This document shows, piece by piece, positions 10,496 through 21,430 of a stretch of 64,000 nucleotides of DNA. Source of the stretch: Capra hircus (taxonomy: Eukaryota; Chordata; Mammalia; Artiodactyla; Bovidae); the NCBI RefSeq assembly GCF_001704415.2, contig NC_030810.1, forward strand, positions 99,336,315 to 99,400,314. The letters run 5' to 3'. Position 1 is the first letter of the stretch. Each line of letters starts with the position of its first letter. A model generated the notes under the pieces. It ran no database searches. It had not been told where the DNA came from and saw nothing but the letters and a program-made list of their open reading frames with translations. The position numbers and the translations under genes were made by a program.

Positions 10496-11930
10496 AGGAG
10501 GTAGCAAAATTGATAGAGTTGAAATTATGCCACCTACCCCTCATGTTCTACGTAGGAGGGAAGTTCTTGCCTTATCTAACCAGTAGATGGAGCTACCAAG
10601 ATGAAAAATAAATTTTGGCCTGGTTCTTTTCTGACCCAGGTGCTCCTGAAAATTTGAAAACATTTCGCTCTTTTTTCTTTTTTTGTGCTTCAATGTGGAT
10701 AGTTTCTTTTGATTTGTCACTTTTAAGTCAAAATCTTTCAATATTGGCAGTTTCATATGGCTCAACATAATAGATTAACCAATGAAAAAAGTTCAAATTT
10801 GCTTATACACTGCTTAACATATATATATTTCAAACTTTTCCAATTTATTTCCATTGACACAGTGTGAAAGTATCCTTTTTCTTTCATTCTTTCCAACTTG
10901 ATATCATCAATAATTTTTACAAACGTGAAGAGGAGGTTGTGGGAACTCCTATTTCATAGCTGCTCAGTCAGAAGCACAGGTGAAGTGGGGGCAGTCTTGT
11001 GGGACCAAGCCCTGGCCATGTGGGTCTACCCTTTGAGTAGTTAGAATCCGAATTGCTTATTGCGGCGGTGGGGGGTGGAATTCATACATCTGGTATCAGA
11101 AGTGTCATGAGTAGGGGAAATCATTTTTTTCTTTTAGTATGTATGAAGGAAAAAGCACCCTTAAACTCACTTACCTTAGGGAAGAAGGAGAGTGCCACAA
11201 ATCTGATGCTGGAAATGGCCTTTCCCCACATGAGTTTTCTGAACTGAACGAACTGACATCTATTTGAGCTAGGATAACATATTCCTAACCAAAACAGGGA
11301 GAATAATGATGTGATCCCAGGAAGTCCTTGCACTGCTAGACCTCTAATCATCTATTTCATTTGGTTTCATAGTTCATAGCTCTTGAAACTGTAGAGACAG
11401 AACTGAAGGCTGGGCCGTGTTTGGGGCAGTGATGTCTCTATGGTCGAACTAAGGCTTGGATCTAGAAGTGAGATCTAGTGGATTGAGTGTAAAGGGGAAG
11501 AATGTGGTTGTAACTAAGAACCACCTCAATCCTCCCTGAGTTAGCATTTGTCATCCTCTTACTTAAATTGCTCCTAAGAATTTTTTACAGATGTAAATTC
11601 TCCTAATGCCTCTTGTGAGCATCATGACATACATTGATCATTAAATATTAGAGACTACTCTCTGTCTTAGTTACAATGATTGTTCTTTTTTTTACATGAA
11701 TTCAAACTTACATCCTCAAATTTTGGAAATTATAGATGCTTACTAGAAAAAAAGTATTTCATCCTTCCAGGTTATGGATCTCTTTCATTCCTCTTCTGTT
11801 AACAATACTTCTTCCCCCCTATTTTCCTGGTCAATGAAACACATTCACTCATTTTCAAAGCAGCAGCTGTTTTGCTAGAAAGCAGGAATTGTAAGGGATG
11901 AAGAAGATACTGTTATAATCTACTGATGAG
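10496..11930. other. intergenic, mostly unrecognised
   Basis: No gene is seen. Positions 10915-11050 carry the block GGTTGTGGGAACTCCT, which recurs at 42010-42026 in an LTR-like repeat, so this is probably a fragment of the same old family. The remainder is AT-rich and unassigned. Confidence 0.5.
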
Positions 11931-11939
11931 AATGTAGAG

Positions 11940-12130
11940 GAAATCAAACTGCCTGGTTTTGAATCCTGATTCCACTTTTTATAACCTTGGTCAAGTTACC
12001 AAATTCCTCTCTGGCTAGTTTTGTTTATAAAATGGAGAGAAGAGTGTGTCTACTCATAGTTTACAGTGAGGATTAAATGCGAAAATACATATTGAGCATG
12101 TTTTCCTGGCATATAATAAGCACTGTACAG
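11940..12130 (-). mobile_element. MIR SINE fragment
   Basis: The order of blocks (TTTTGAATCCTGATTCCA, then ACCTTGGTCAAGTTACC, then AATGGAGA, then GGATTAAATG) is the reverse complement of the MIR core. It is old and diverged. Confidence 0.75.
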
Positions 12131-13550
12131 TTACATGAAATGATGATGATAACAGACAACCTAACAATCTTTCCAAAGTTGGGGCGGGGAGGTGGAATGT
12201 ACTGCACCTATGGAAATAACAGATTGACTATTTAAAGATAAGATTATTCATTGCAATGCTGGTCATAACAGTAAAACATTAGAAATAACCTTCATGAAGA
12301 GACATTAGTGAAATAAAGTATGGTACAGCTACACAATAGAAAACTTTGGAGACAAAATAGTATAATAGTTTGGAATACAGACTTTGAGAGTAAATTGGAG
12401 TGAGCTGAGGCTTCTCCCATCTCTCCCAGAACATCTTGAGTTATTCTTAGACGTTTCTTTCTTGCTTTTCATTCTATCAGTCAGCTATAGATCCATAATA
12501 ATTTCAAAATCTCAGTGGCATAAAACAGTAAGCATTTATTTCTCACTAGAAGTTTGCAGGGCAGATGGAGCAGCTCTACTTCAGGGCTAGGATAGCTCTG
12601 CCTCACAACAGAGCTAGTTAGCCAGAATACGTTCTTATCATGACAATCACAGAAGTATAAGAGGATGAGAAACAATATGCGAAGCTTCCTAAGGCCTAGG
12701 TTCAGAATGAACACAAGTCTGTTTCCATCCACATCTCATTGGTCACTGAAAATCACATGGATGAGCCAAAGCCAAGGATCAGAGAAGTACCCCCAGCCTC
12801 TCATGAAGCTGTAGAGATGGGGTAGATTCAAGGAGCGATAAGAAATTGGAGCCAGTAATTTAATCTACAACGTTATTTGTCATCATTTTAAATTGTCTGT
12901 CAGTAAGATTACTACCCAAGTCTCTCTTTGTACTCATTGAATTCATCCTTGTTTCTGTTTAGTTTACTTTCTCTCATAACAGACTATCTAAAAATTTCTT
13001 TGTATCTTTGCAACTCTGATTCAGGAACCAGCTCACTTTGGTGGCATAAGGGCTTCCCATCTGGACTCTGAAACTCCCTCTGAGGGATATTTCCACCCAT
13101 ATATATGAGTTATTTTTCTTCTCTATTGTACTCACATTAAACATTGAACTTCCTTGGATTCAGCCAAGATAAATATCCCAAATTCATATTGTCTTTTAGG
13201 GGATGGCTTTTTTAAAAACCAAAATAGGATATTAATCCTGCATGTTTTTTCCAGAGGTACAGAGGCTGGTTTGCACAGATGAGTAACTCTTCACATGCCT
13301 CATTGACAATGATATAGATAATCTGGATTCAAATGATCAGGTTTTGAAGGCATTAGCCAGTCTTTGAACCATTTTTTAAAAATGGAGATTTGCCATAGTC
13401 TAGCCCCAAGAAACAGAATTGGTGGAGGGAGAATATAATCAGAAGAGAATGTCAAAACTTTACCCCTTCCCTTGGCTTCTGTAAATTCCATAAACCCAAA
13501 ATCCAGAGTGTCAAATGGGAAGATGAGCCTAGAAGTATGAAAATGAGATC
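12130..13550. other. region upstream of FCGR1A
   Basis: No coding exon is seen. Positions 12455-12620 contain an old interspersed repeat (block AATCTCAGTGGCATAAAACA) also represented at 17742-18260. Position 12240 onward looks like an old L1 scrap. The rest is unassigned. Confidence 0.5.
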
Positions 13551-13701
13551 ATGCTTCAAGAATTAAGGATGCGTTTCCCAGAAAAGGAGCGTGATGAAAA
13601 GCAGTTTCCTTCCTCTTTTCTAATCTTGACTCCAGAACCCCAAACAGAAACTCTTCAATGTCTTGTGCGTTACAGATTTCACTGTTCCTGTCAGATTGGA
13701 G
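13550..13701 (+). promoter_or_regulatory. FCGR1A: FCGR1A proximal promoter (GAS and PU.1 sites) and 5' UTR
   Basis: TTCCCAGAA at 13575-13583 is a perfect STAT1 GAS palindrome (TTCN3GAA). It is the counterpart of the interferon-gamma response region known from human FCGR1A. At 13610-13618 TTCCTCTTT reads on the other strand as AAAGAGGAA, the PU.1/SPI1 consensus that gives myeloid expression. No TATA box is seen, as in the human gene. The ATG follows at 13702. Interferon-gamma induction in myeloid cells is therefore expected, by inference from the sites. Confidence 0.85.
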
Positions 13702-13732
13702 ATGTGGCTCATGATAGCTCTGATCCTTGGGG
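13702..13732 (+). CDS. FCGR1A: FCGR1A exon 1: start and signal peptide
   Basis: Encodes M-W-L-M-I-A-L-I-L-G and the first base of the next codon. The start is chosen because MW plus a hydrophobic run is the typical Fc receptor signal start and because the GT donor (GTAAGT at 13733) keeps phase 1. It matches the length of exon 1 in related receptors. Confidence 0.92.
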
Positions 13733-16700
13733 GTAAGTTGGGTTTAGACGGGGGTATCTAGAAGGCTCTGGCTGTGGGAACTCAGGACTTTTTGTCTTCC
13801 TTTGGTATCCTAGGCTAGAACTCATGAGTATGGAGACAACTGTTTCTGGGCTTCCATGGTTTACTCGTGTCTATTGTATCAAAAAACTGGGGAGGGAAAC
13901 TCTGAGGTAACAATAAGCCTGGAAGCAGAGTCTCAAAATAAAGCCCCACCAATAACCATCTGTAGGCTGTTCATTATCACCAGTACCCCATGTGGGAAAA
14001 GTGGGTAAAGAGAAACTCAAGAGACCTAAATTGGTCCCTCAGAGTCTGCGTTAATCCTGTCTCCTCAGTTCTCCCTTCCTTGTCATCTCCCACTGACCAA
14101 CTGATGTCTCTGTTCTTTGTCTCTTACAGCTCCAGTTGCTGAGCAAGTGGGTGAGTAACTCAACTTCCTTTTCTGTCACAGAATGGGTCCCCTTATTCTA
14201 AAGAAGAGAGTAGAGGGAGAGGACAGAAAGGAGAAAGACTAGTAAATGATGTAAAAGTCCCTATATTCAGAGTATGATTGTGACCAAATCCTGGTTTTTA
14301 AGGTTTCTCTGTAAAATTTTCCAAACGCACCCTGATCTCTTGATTAAATGTCTAAAAAATGTTTATATAATAACAAGAAAGGACCAAACTTGCAAAAGCA
14401 TAGATGTAGCTCTGCTTGCTTTCCAATAACCCCCACACCATTCCCCTTAAGACAAAAACTATTTATTTGTTCTTCTCAGAGAGAACCAAACAGGTACTGA
14501 AGGTTTCAAAGTATAGAGTTTGAACCTAGATTTCCAACATAGATGCTAATTAAAGTCTGAGGTTAGCCTTCAGAGACAGAACAGTACAGAAGATAGGAGA
14601 ATCAGCTCCAGTCAGTTTGCCCTAGTTTAAAACTATGCTTCGTGCTTACCAACGAGACCTAAATTCGTCAATTATTTCTCAGGAACCCCAAATCTCCAAT
14701 AGCGAGATGCAGCTTTAATAACATGAATAGAACTCTCTGCTGCAGAATCTGGGTACTCTTAATGGTTAGCTTTTATAGTTTTCTACTTGCCTATTTTTCA
14801 ATCTGAGTATTGATACTGGATTTTTTTTTCATTGTGCTAGCCACATCTTGCCAGTTGCTCAGATTTCCCTTTTATTCCACTTGATCTTCTTTTCTTTTAA
14901 TCCCCAAGCAGACCCCACAAAGGCAGTGATCACCTTGAAGCCTCCATGGGTCAGTGTATTCCAAGAAGAAAATGTAACCTTATTGTGTGAGGGGCCCCAC
15001 CTGCCTGGGGACACCGCTACACAGTGGTTTCTCAATGGCACAGCCATCAAGACCCTGGCCCCCAGATACAGTGTTAATGGTGCTACATTCGATGACAGTG
15101 GTGAATACAAGTGCCAGACAGGCCTCTCAATGCCAAGTGACCCAGTACAGCTAGAAGTCCACAGTGGTAAGTATGGCATGGTACAGGAGGGCTAGAAATC
15201 ACAAGATCTTCATTGGTGTTTTCTCCTTCCTGGATGGCGTGTGTGTGTGTGTACCAATTTATCTGAGTATGCATCTCAGCTCTATGTGTCTACCAGGTAA
15301 AAGTCAAGATACTCAAAACATAACATTAGGGTTCTTAAATTGTGCCCCAACAATACCTCAACTAGGGCAGCTCTTAGGGTCCAAGTTTTAATCTAGATAC
15401 CCTACTGAGACTTTATTTTTCAAAATTATCTTGTTCTGTTGAAAAAAGTTATGCCTGCACACATAGTAAATAGTACTCAAGGAAATGAACAATCACATTT
15501 CCTTCCCACCCAAACCCCAAGTCCTGCAGTTATCTTCCACAAAAACGAAACTGTTAATATACATAAACTCCCAAGTCTTGCAGTTACCTTCCACAAAAAT
15601 GAAACTGTTAGTATATACACATTTGTTTTTAAAGGTGATTGATTAGAATACTCCATATACTATCTTCCACCTTACTTTTATCACTTAAAATACTTTGGCT
15701 GTCTGTTTATATCAATAGAAATCTACTTCTAACTTTTATAATTAACTTAACCATTATATTAGTGAACTTCTACTGTGTTTCCATTCTTTTGCTTTTACAA
15801 TCAGTGCCTGCAGTAAACATCTTTATACACATAGTCTGGGGCACACTTTACAGTATATTGGTAATATAATATTCTGGACATGAAATTACTGTGAGACTTT
15901 GAGAATTAAAAACTTTGGTGAATAGAAGCAGAGAAAACAATCTCCATCCACTTAAATCTGTAAGAGGTTCCTACTTATCAAGAAATGGAGACTGTAGTAT
16001 TTTTTAGGGCAAAATGTTTCATTATTCAGGACAAATTATTCAATTGGGTGATTCAGTTATTCAAAAGCAATGTTAAAACTTCTTTGTAATTATTAATCAA
16101 AAGTTAACTCATACTGGAGGCAGAATTAGATTTATGTAGACAAGGGTGCTTTTGGAGGAAATGTGCTTTAGCCAAGGAAATGTTGAGAATGTCAGAGCAA
16201 ATGCTAGGTGTTCCTTATGTGTCTCTTAAGACTCCAAGACTCAGTTCCTATGTGAGAGAGGTAAGGGAAGCTGACAGAACTGTTTTAACATGAGATTTTG
16301 TATAATTCAAGCAGAAGCAGCAACATTTCTTAGTTCAAATAACAAAAGATGAGCTAGGGCTGGGAAGGGGCCATTTTCTTTGCTTCTGCACAGACTCTTG
16401 AACTTCAAGCACTGATGACTTATTGAGAAAAGTATCTTTTACATTATTTGTTACAGTATACTATATATCTTTTACATTATATTTTGGGCTTCCCTGATAG
16501 CTCAGTTGGTAAAGAATCTGCCCGCAATGCAGGAGACCTGGGTTCCATCCCTGGGTTGGGAAGATCCCCTGTAGAAGGGAAAGGCTACCCACTCCAGTAC
16601 TCTGGCCTGGAGAATTCCATGGACTGTAGAGTCCATGGGGTCACAAAGAGTCAGACACAACTGAGTGACTTTACATATATTATATACATTATATTTTAAT

Positions 16701-19700
16701 GTAAAACTTTTATTGAAGTATATCATGTGTGCTTGCAAGCTAAGTCGCTTCAGTCATGTCCAACTCTTTGTGACCCTATTGATTATAGCTAGAACATTTC
16801 TAGAATCACTTGTCACTACCCTCAACACTGACTTCTAATACTGTGTATGTGCTCAGTTGCTCAGTCCAACATTTTTATACATGTCTTTTACTGTTGTTTT
16901 AGTTGCTAAGTTGTGTCTGATTCATGTGATTCTTTGTATATTCTGGATATATTAGGTAGCATTTTGGTAAAAATTTGTGTTAAATCTGGTATCAGTTCCT
17001 TGATGTGTGTTGAAAATTGCTTTGTGGCCTACTATGTGCTCATTCTTTAATCACTGTTGCATGTGTCTTTGCACAGGATGTGAATTTTCTTTTTTTAAGG
17101 TACATCATTCTATAAATCCTGAAATCAAGTCTATTAATTGTATCATTCAAATATTTGTATCTTTATTAGTAGTTTTGACAGTTTCTGATGGAAGCATGCT
17201 AAAATTTCCCACTGTGTGTGTGGATGCAGAAAGCAAAGGTGTCTTTGTGTTTGGGCAGTGCAGTCTTTGAGCACCTTTTGGCTGGGAATAAAAATACGGG
17301 AAGAAAGAATGTTCATTCTGTTTAGAAACTCTATGGCAGCATCCTGGACTGTAAAAACCATACACCATATAGCATGGAATACCTGCCTTTCATTCTTAGA
17401 TATGTTCTGGAGGGAGGAAATGCACTATTAACTCTTTTCCTCTTTCATCCTTTAAGAACCTCATCCTCATTTAGCCAAGCCAACTGCCCCAAGGGAGATA
17501 AAATAAAGTAGGCCTTTTGGGGTATGTATGGAAATGAACATCAAAAGGGAGGGCCCAGTTGATTTGGAGTTTTTTTTGACCAGCTATGTCACTGATCTGC
17601 ACATATGTTGAGTATTCCTATCAATTTAGAAGCATATATATATATACACATACACATACATACACACACGTACATATACTTGTTATTCTATGTGTTTGTC
17701 TTAGTATGTGTGATACCATTAACCAATTAGTCAGGAGTTAGAATGTATTAGTTTTTTATTGCTGTGTAACAAATTGCCATAACTTTAGCAGCCTAAAACA
17801 ACATACATTTATTATCTTTCCATGGGTCAGGAGTCTTGGCACAGCTTGGTTGGTGCTCTGCTGAGGCTGCAGTCAGGGTGCTGACTGGGCTATGTTCCTC
17901 CCGGCAGCTCTTCCGAACTCCCATGATCATTGGCAGGATTCAGTTTCTTGCGGTTGTAGAATGAGGTTCCCGCCATTTTACTGGCTGTCAGCTGGAGGCC
18001 AGTCTCATTTCCTGAAGACCCCCTTCTCTGTGGCCCTCACACAGGCCCTCTCACAACATGTCAGCTCACTTCTTCAAGGTTGGCAGGAGTTTCCTACAGC
18101 CCAGTCAGCTAAGACAACCTCATATAATGTAACATCATCATAGGAGTGGCATTTCAGAACCTTTGCCCTATTCTGTTGACTGGAAATAAGTCATAGGTTC
18201 CAGCCACATGCAGGAGTGTGACTCATTGGGGGCAATTTTAAAATGCTGCCTACCACACAGAGTAAGCTGATTTGTCCCAACCAACTTCTGAGACCTGGAA
18301 AGAAAAAGTAAGAAGGGACTGCTGGTAAAGATTACTTTTCTTCCTAGCAAAGCTAAAGATATTTGAGGAATAGAAGACAGACCTTAAATTCAACAGAGTT
18401 CTAAAGTTGGAAGGTTACAAAGTGAAAAAAGATAAACCCACAGGGCCCAGCTTTGGCTTTTTGTACCTCTGCCACCATATATACACATTTTGTGCCCGTA
18501 TTTTCCAGATTGGCTACTACTCCAGGTCTCTAGCAGAGTCTTCTTAGAAGGGGACCCTCTGGTCTTGAGGTGTCATGCATGGAAGAATATGGAGGTGTAC
18601 AGAATGCTTTTCTACAAAGATGGCAAGTCCTTTTGGTTTTCTAATCGGGATTCTGAATTCACCATTCTGAAAACCAACTTGAGTCACAACGGCATCTATC
18701 ACTGCTCGGGTGAGAGAAGGCGTCGCTACACATCAGCAGGAGTATCTATCACTATAAAAGGTACTATATCTAAACAGTCATAGAGCTATTAGTTAGAAGA
18801 ACCAGAAGAACCATCATAAATTGTCACTTCAATTTGCAAGTGAAGAAACTGAACTCCAGAGAGGTAACTGCCTTATGAAGGCCACACAATGGTCAGTGGC
18901 TGGGTTGGGAGCAGAACTGAGGTCTTCTGGGTCCCTCTGTCCATTGCTCTTTCCAGTATACCACAGTGCCCCATCACTAATTCCAGGAGCTAACATCAAG
19001 GCCATGCCATAGTGAGAATCCACTTCACCCATTTTATTTTAGTTGCAAGGAATAGAGACGCACTCAAGGTAGGTAGGAAGATTATTAGGAAATAATTCAA
19101 TGAAACTTCATAAAAATTCCATAGTGAGGAAGACATTAGGATGTGGTTATACTTTCCATCTACCTCCCAGGGACCACGTGGCCTCTCTGGTTCCACTTCC
19201 CTTTGAACATCTGCTAATTAAGTGGTTCCCTCTGTCTTAGTTTGCATGTGGCTCTTGATATAACTCTTTCATGGCCTTTTTCTTAGTAGTCATAACCACT
19301 AGCAACTTCTGTGTGTCTGAAAAATAGTTCATTCCTATGGGAAAAAAATTATTGTCCCAGATTATCTCTTTCTGTCTTTTTGACTGCATCACACAACTTG
19401 AGAGATCTTACTTCCCTGACCGGGATCAAACCCTGCCCCCACTGCAGTGGAAGCACTGAGTCTGAACCACTGGATCTCCAGGGAATTCCCCTCCAGATTA
19501 TCTTTTGAGTCAGAAACACAAGTAATTAGTCACTGAACGGGCTGGGGGCTGGGGTGTCAATGTCCACTCCCGGTTAAACATTACCAGAGGGTCCTATAAT
19601 AAATGACACGGCTATTCAGTGAAGCATGAACTACGTAGAGGTATTCTCCTCAGAAAAATATGGTCAAGCTGGTAACTGCAAGTATGTCTATGAGGAAATC

Positions 19701-21179
19701 CTAAGAATACCTCTCTGCTGGAAGTGGGGAAACTCTGTCTTATAGATGTATTCTCTAGGGGCAGGTTTCCCAAAAGGGGTGGGAGTATATCTTCTGTTAA
19801 AAAACAAACAAAAGAACCTCGACACTGATGCAGGCCACCCTATCCCTATCAACTTTTTCTTCAGAGCTATTTCCAGCCCCAGTGCTGAGAACATCCTTCT
19901 CATCCCCTCACCAAGAGGGGAATCTGGTCAACCTGAGCTGTGAAACAAAGTTGCCCTCAGAGAAGCCTGGTCTGCAGCTTTACTTCTCCTTCTATGTGGG
20001 AAACAAGACCCTAATGAGCAGGACCACATCCTCTGAATACCAGACATTCATTGCTAAAACAGAAGACCCTGGGCTATACTGGTGTGAAGCTGCCACAGAA
20101 GATGGAAATCTTATCAAGCGCAGCCCCGAGCTGGAGCTTCCAGTGCTTGGTGAGCGGGAACGAGGGGAACTGACTGATACACAAGGAGACATACCCTTCC
20201 CTCCTCTGGGACTGAGATCTCAGGACACTTGTTTCACAGCCCACCCAGGAAAAAACCATGAACAGGTTTTGCACTCTTGATTCAAAACTTCACTGTTCTC
20301 CTCATAAACTTCCTTAAATTTCCTTTCCCTTCTCTTTCTTCTCTTTCCTTCCTCCATTTATTTCCTCCCTTCTTTTCCTTTCTCTGTATTCTCTCCTGCC
20401 TTCTCTCTCCTGCCTTCTCTCTCTCCCTCCTTTCTTCCCTCCCTCTTTCACCAATAATCTAATAAAAAATATATTTAATTCTTCCCATCTATTTTATAGT
20501 ATGGGGATATAAAGACACTGGGGTACAGTTTTTTACTTCAGAGAGCTCACATGGTAGATTGGTGAGACGGGGGTTTTGTGGATTGCACATGAATACCTGC
20601 CTGCCCAACTGTCTACGTATGGTTGAGGTAGAGGGAATATGAGCTCCAGAACAAAGACTCTTTAGGGGAAAATGTTTATCGTCAAATTAAATCCTAATTT
20701 TTAAATGGCACAGATAGCAGTTGTTGCTGAAACTAGGAAGTAAGTGCACTGGCAAGGCCCTGGCAGCTAGGCTCTTACAAGGAGCATGGCCCCTGTCCAA
20801 AACCACAGAGCCCAGCTCGAGCCACCACCAGCTCCTTCCTGCCCCCCAAGGCCCCAGCGTCTCCCTCAGGCACAGACATAGCAAGTCTCAGCCAACCTTC
20901 TCTTCCAAACATAACTCAGCCAGATCCCTCTGGTTTCTTAATAGCATTTCTCCTCTGTTGTTTTCTGTTACAGGCCTCCAGTCAACAACTCCTGTCTGGT
21001 TTCATTTTCTTTTCTATCCGGCAGTGGGGATAATGTTTTTGGTGGACAGTGCTTTATGTATTGTAATACATAAGGAACTACAAAGAAAGAAAATGTGGAA
21101 TTTAGAGATCTATTTGGACTCTCTGGACTCTGGTCATGGGAAGAAGGTACCTCCTACCTTCAAAAACATAGACAATTAA
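13702..21179 (+). CDS. FCGR1A: High-affinity IgG Fc receptor I (CD64), six coding exons
   Basis: This type I membrane receptor binds the Fc of IgG on monocytes, macrophages and activated neutrophils, and signals through the FcR gamma chain (family knowledge). The coding exons are 13702-13732, 14130-14150, 14912-15166, 18509-18760, 19865-20149 and 20974-21179. They join to 1050 nt, 349 residues plus stop, all through phase 1 introns with GT-AG ends. A signal peptide (about residues 1-17) is followed by three C2-type Ig domains with cysteine pairs 43/85, 124/168 and 212/260, sequons at N38, N59, N159, N209 and N233, a membrane segment (about 289-313) and a tail of about 36 residues. The third Ig domain separates it from FCGR2/FCGR3. 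It is about 25 residues shorter than the human protein because the tail ends early after a frame change. The reading frame is otherwise intact, so I expect a functional gene. Confidence 0.95.
14130..14150 (+). CDS. FCGR1A: FCGR1A exon 2: 21-bp mini-exon
   Basis: The acceptor TTGTCTCTTACAG and donor GTGAGT bracket exactly 21 bp encoding APVAEQV, the end of the signal peptide. A 21-bp second signal exon is a hallmark of Fc receptor genes. Confidence 0.92.
14912..15166 (+). CDS. FCGR1A: FCGR1A exon 3: Ig domain 1
   Basis: 255 bp coding for residues 18-102. It begins DPTKAVITLKPPWVSVF and contains the disulfide cysteines C43 and C85 within TLLCEG and SGEYKCQ, with sequons at N38 and N59. It is flanked by CCCAAGCAG and GTAAGT. 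Confidence 0.95.
15517..15616. repeat. 54-bp tandem duplication in intron 3
   Basis: The segment CAAGTCCTGCAGTTATCTTC recurs with small changes 54 bp later (anchor at 15521 and 15575). The two units differ at a handful of positions, so the duplication is not recent. Confidence 0.85.
16488..16670 (+). mobile_element. Bov-tA SINE in FCGR1A intron 3
   Basis: The tRNA-Glu head GGGCTTCCCTGATAGCTCAG and the BovA body are both present, ending CACAACTGAGTGACTT. ACATTATATTTT occurs on both sides (just before 16488 and near 16685), so this AT-rich string may be the target duplication. Confidence 0.9.
17634..17690. repeat. AT/AC dinucleotide-rich tract
   Basis: ATATATATATATACACATAC and further CA-rich units in intron 3 of FCGR1A. 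It is an imperfect microsatellite. Confidence 0.85.
17742..18260. repeat. old mammalian interspersed repeat in intron 3
   Basis: Blocks such as TTGCTGTGTAACAAATTGCC and AGCCTAAAACAACATACATT are a widely dispersed mammalian sequence. I cannot name the family with certainty. Confidence 0.55.
18509..18760 (+). CDS. FCGR1A: FCGR1A exon 4: Ig domain 2 (IgG-contact domain)
   Basis: 252 bp for residues 103-186, starting DWLLLQVSSRVF, with cysteines C124 and C168 and the motif RCHAWKN. The loop after C168 reads SGERRRRYTSAG; in Fc receptors this FG loop contacts IgG. The donor GTACTA at 18761 is weak, but the acceptor TATTTTCCAG is good. Confidence 0.95.
18815..18975 (+). mobile_element. MIR SINE fragment in intron 4
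   Basis: The blocks AAGTGAAGAAACTGAACTCC, GAGAGGTAACTGCCT and GAACTGAGGTCTTC follow the MIR core order. Confidence 0.7.
19372..19493 (-). mobile_element. CHR-type SINE, truncated, in intron 4
   Basis: The reverse complement starts GGGAATTCCCTGGAGATCCA and has a tRNA B-box (mirrored GACCGGGATCAAACCC). Only the tRNA-like head and a little of the body remain. Confidence 0.7.
19865..20149 (+). CDS. FCGR1A: FCGR1A exon 5: Ig domain 3
   Basis: 285 bp for residues 187-281. It starts ELFPAPVLRTSFSSP and has cysteines C212 and C260 (YWCEAATEDGN). Sequons are N209 (NLS) and N233 (NKT). This domain is specific to FcgammaRI among the low- and high-affinity IgG receptors. Confidence 0.95.
20300..20460. 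repeat. polypyrimidine (CT-rich) tract in intron 5
   Basis: About 160 bp of nearly pure C/T on the plus strand (CTTTCTTCTCTTTCCTTCCT and similar). It could form unusual DNA structure but has no coding signal. Confidence 0.85.
20974..21179 (+). CDS. FCGR1A: FCGR1A exon 6: membrane segment and short tail
   Basis: Encodes residues 282-349. VWFHFLFYPAVGIMFLVDSA gives most of the membrane helix, which contains an acidic residue, D306. The basic stop-transfer HKELQRKKMW follows, then a tail ending FKNIDN at a TAA (21177-21179). Downstream bases in other frames still resemble the longer human tail. No ITAM is present, as expected for a receptor that uses the gamma chain. Confidence 0.92.
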
Positions 21180-21430
21180 AACAAAGTGGAAACGTCAGAA
21201 ACAAGAACAACTGCAAGAAAGGACACACGAGGAGAAGCCTTGAGAGGGTGGACTGCGGCAGTCATGCCGTGGGTGCCCGCAGGTCCAGAGGCCCCTTCCC
21301 CTCTTCTCTGTGTAAGCACGGGGCACAAACACCCAAACGCTGACACACATGAGAACTGCGACTCCCATGGCACCTAACTCTTCAATAGAGCAAATAAATG
21401 AGGCTGACTTCAGTGGAAATAAAGTGGAAA
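21180..21430 (+). terminator. FCGR1A: FCGR1A 3' UTR with poly(A) signals
   Basis: Two AATAAA hexamers, at 21393-21398 and 21418-21423, follow the stop by about 0.2 kb. Either could direct cleavage. Confidence 0.75.
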
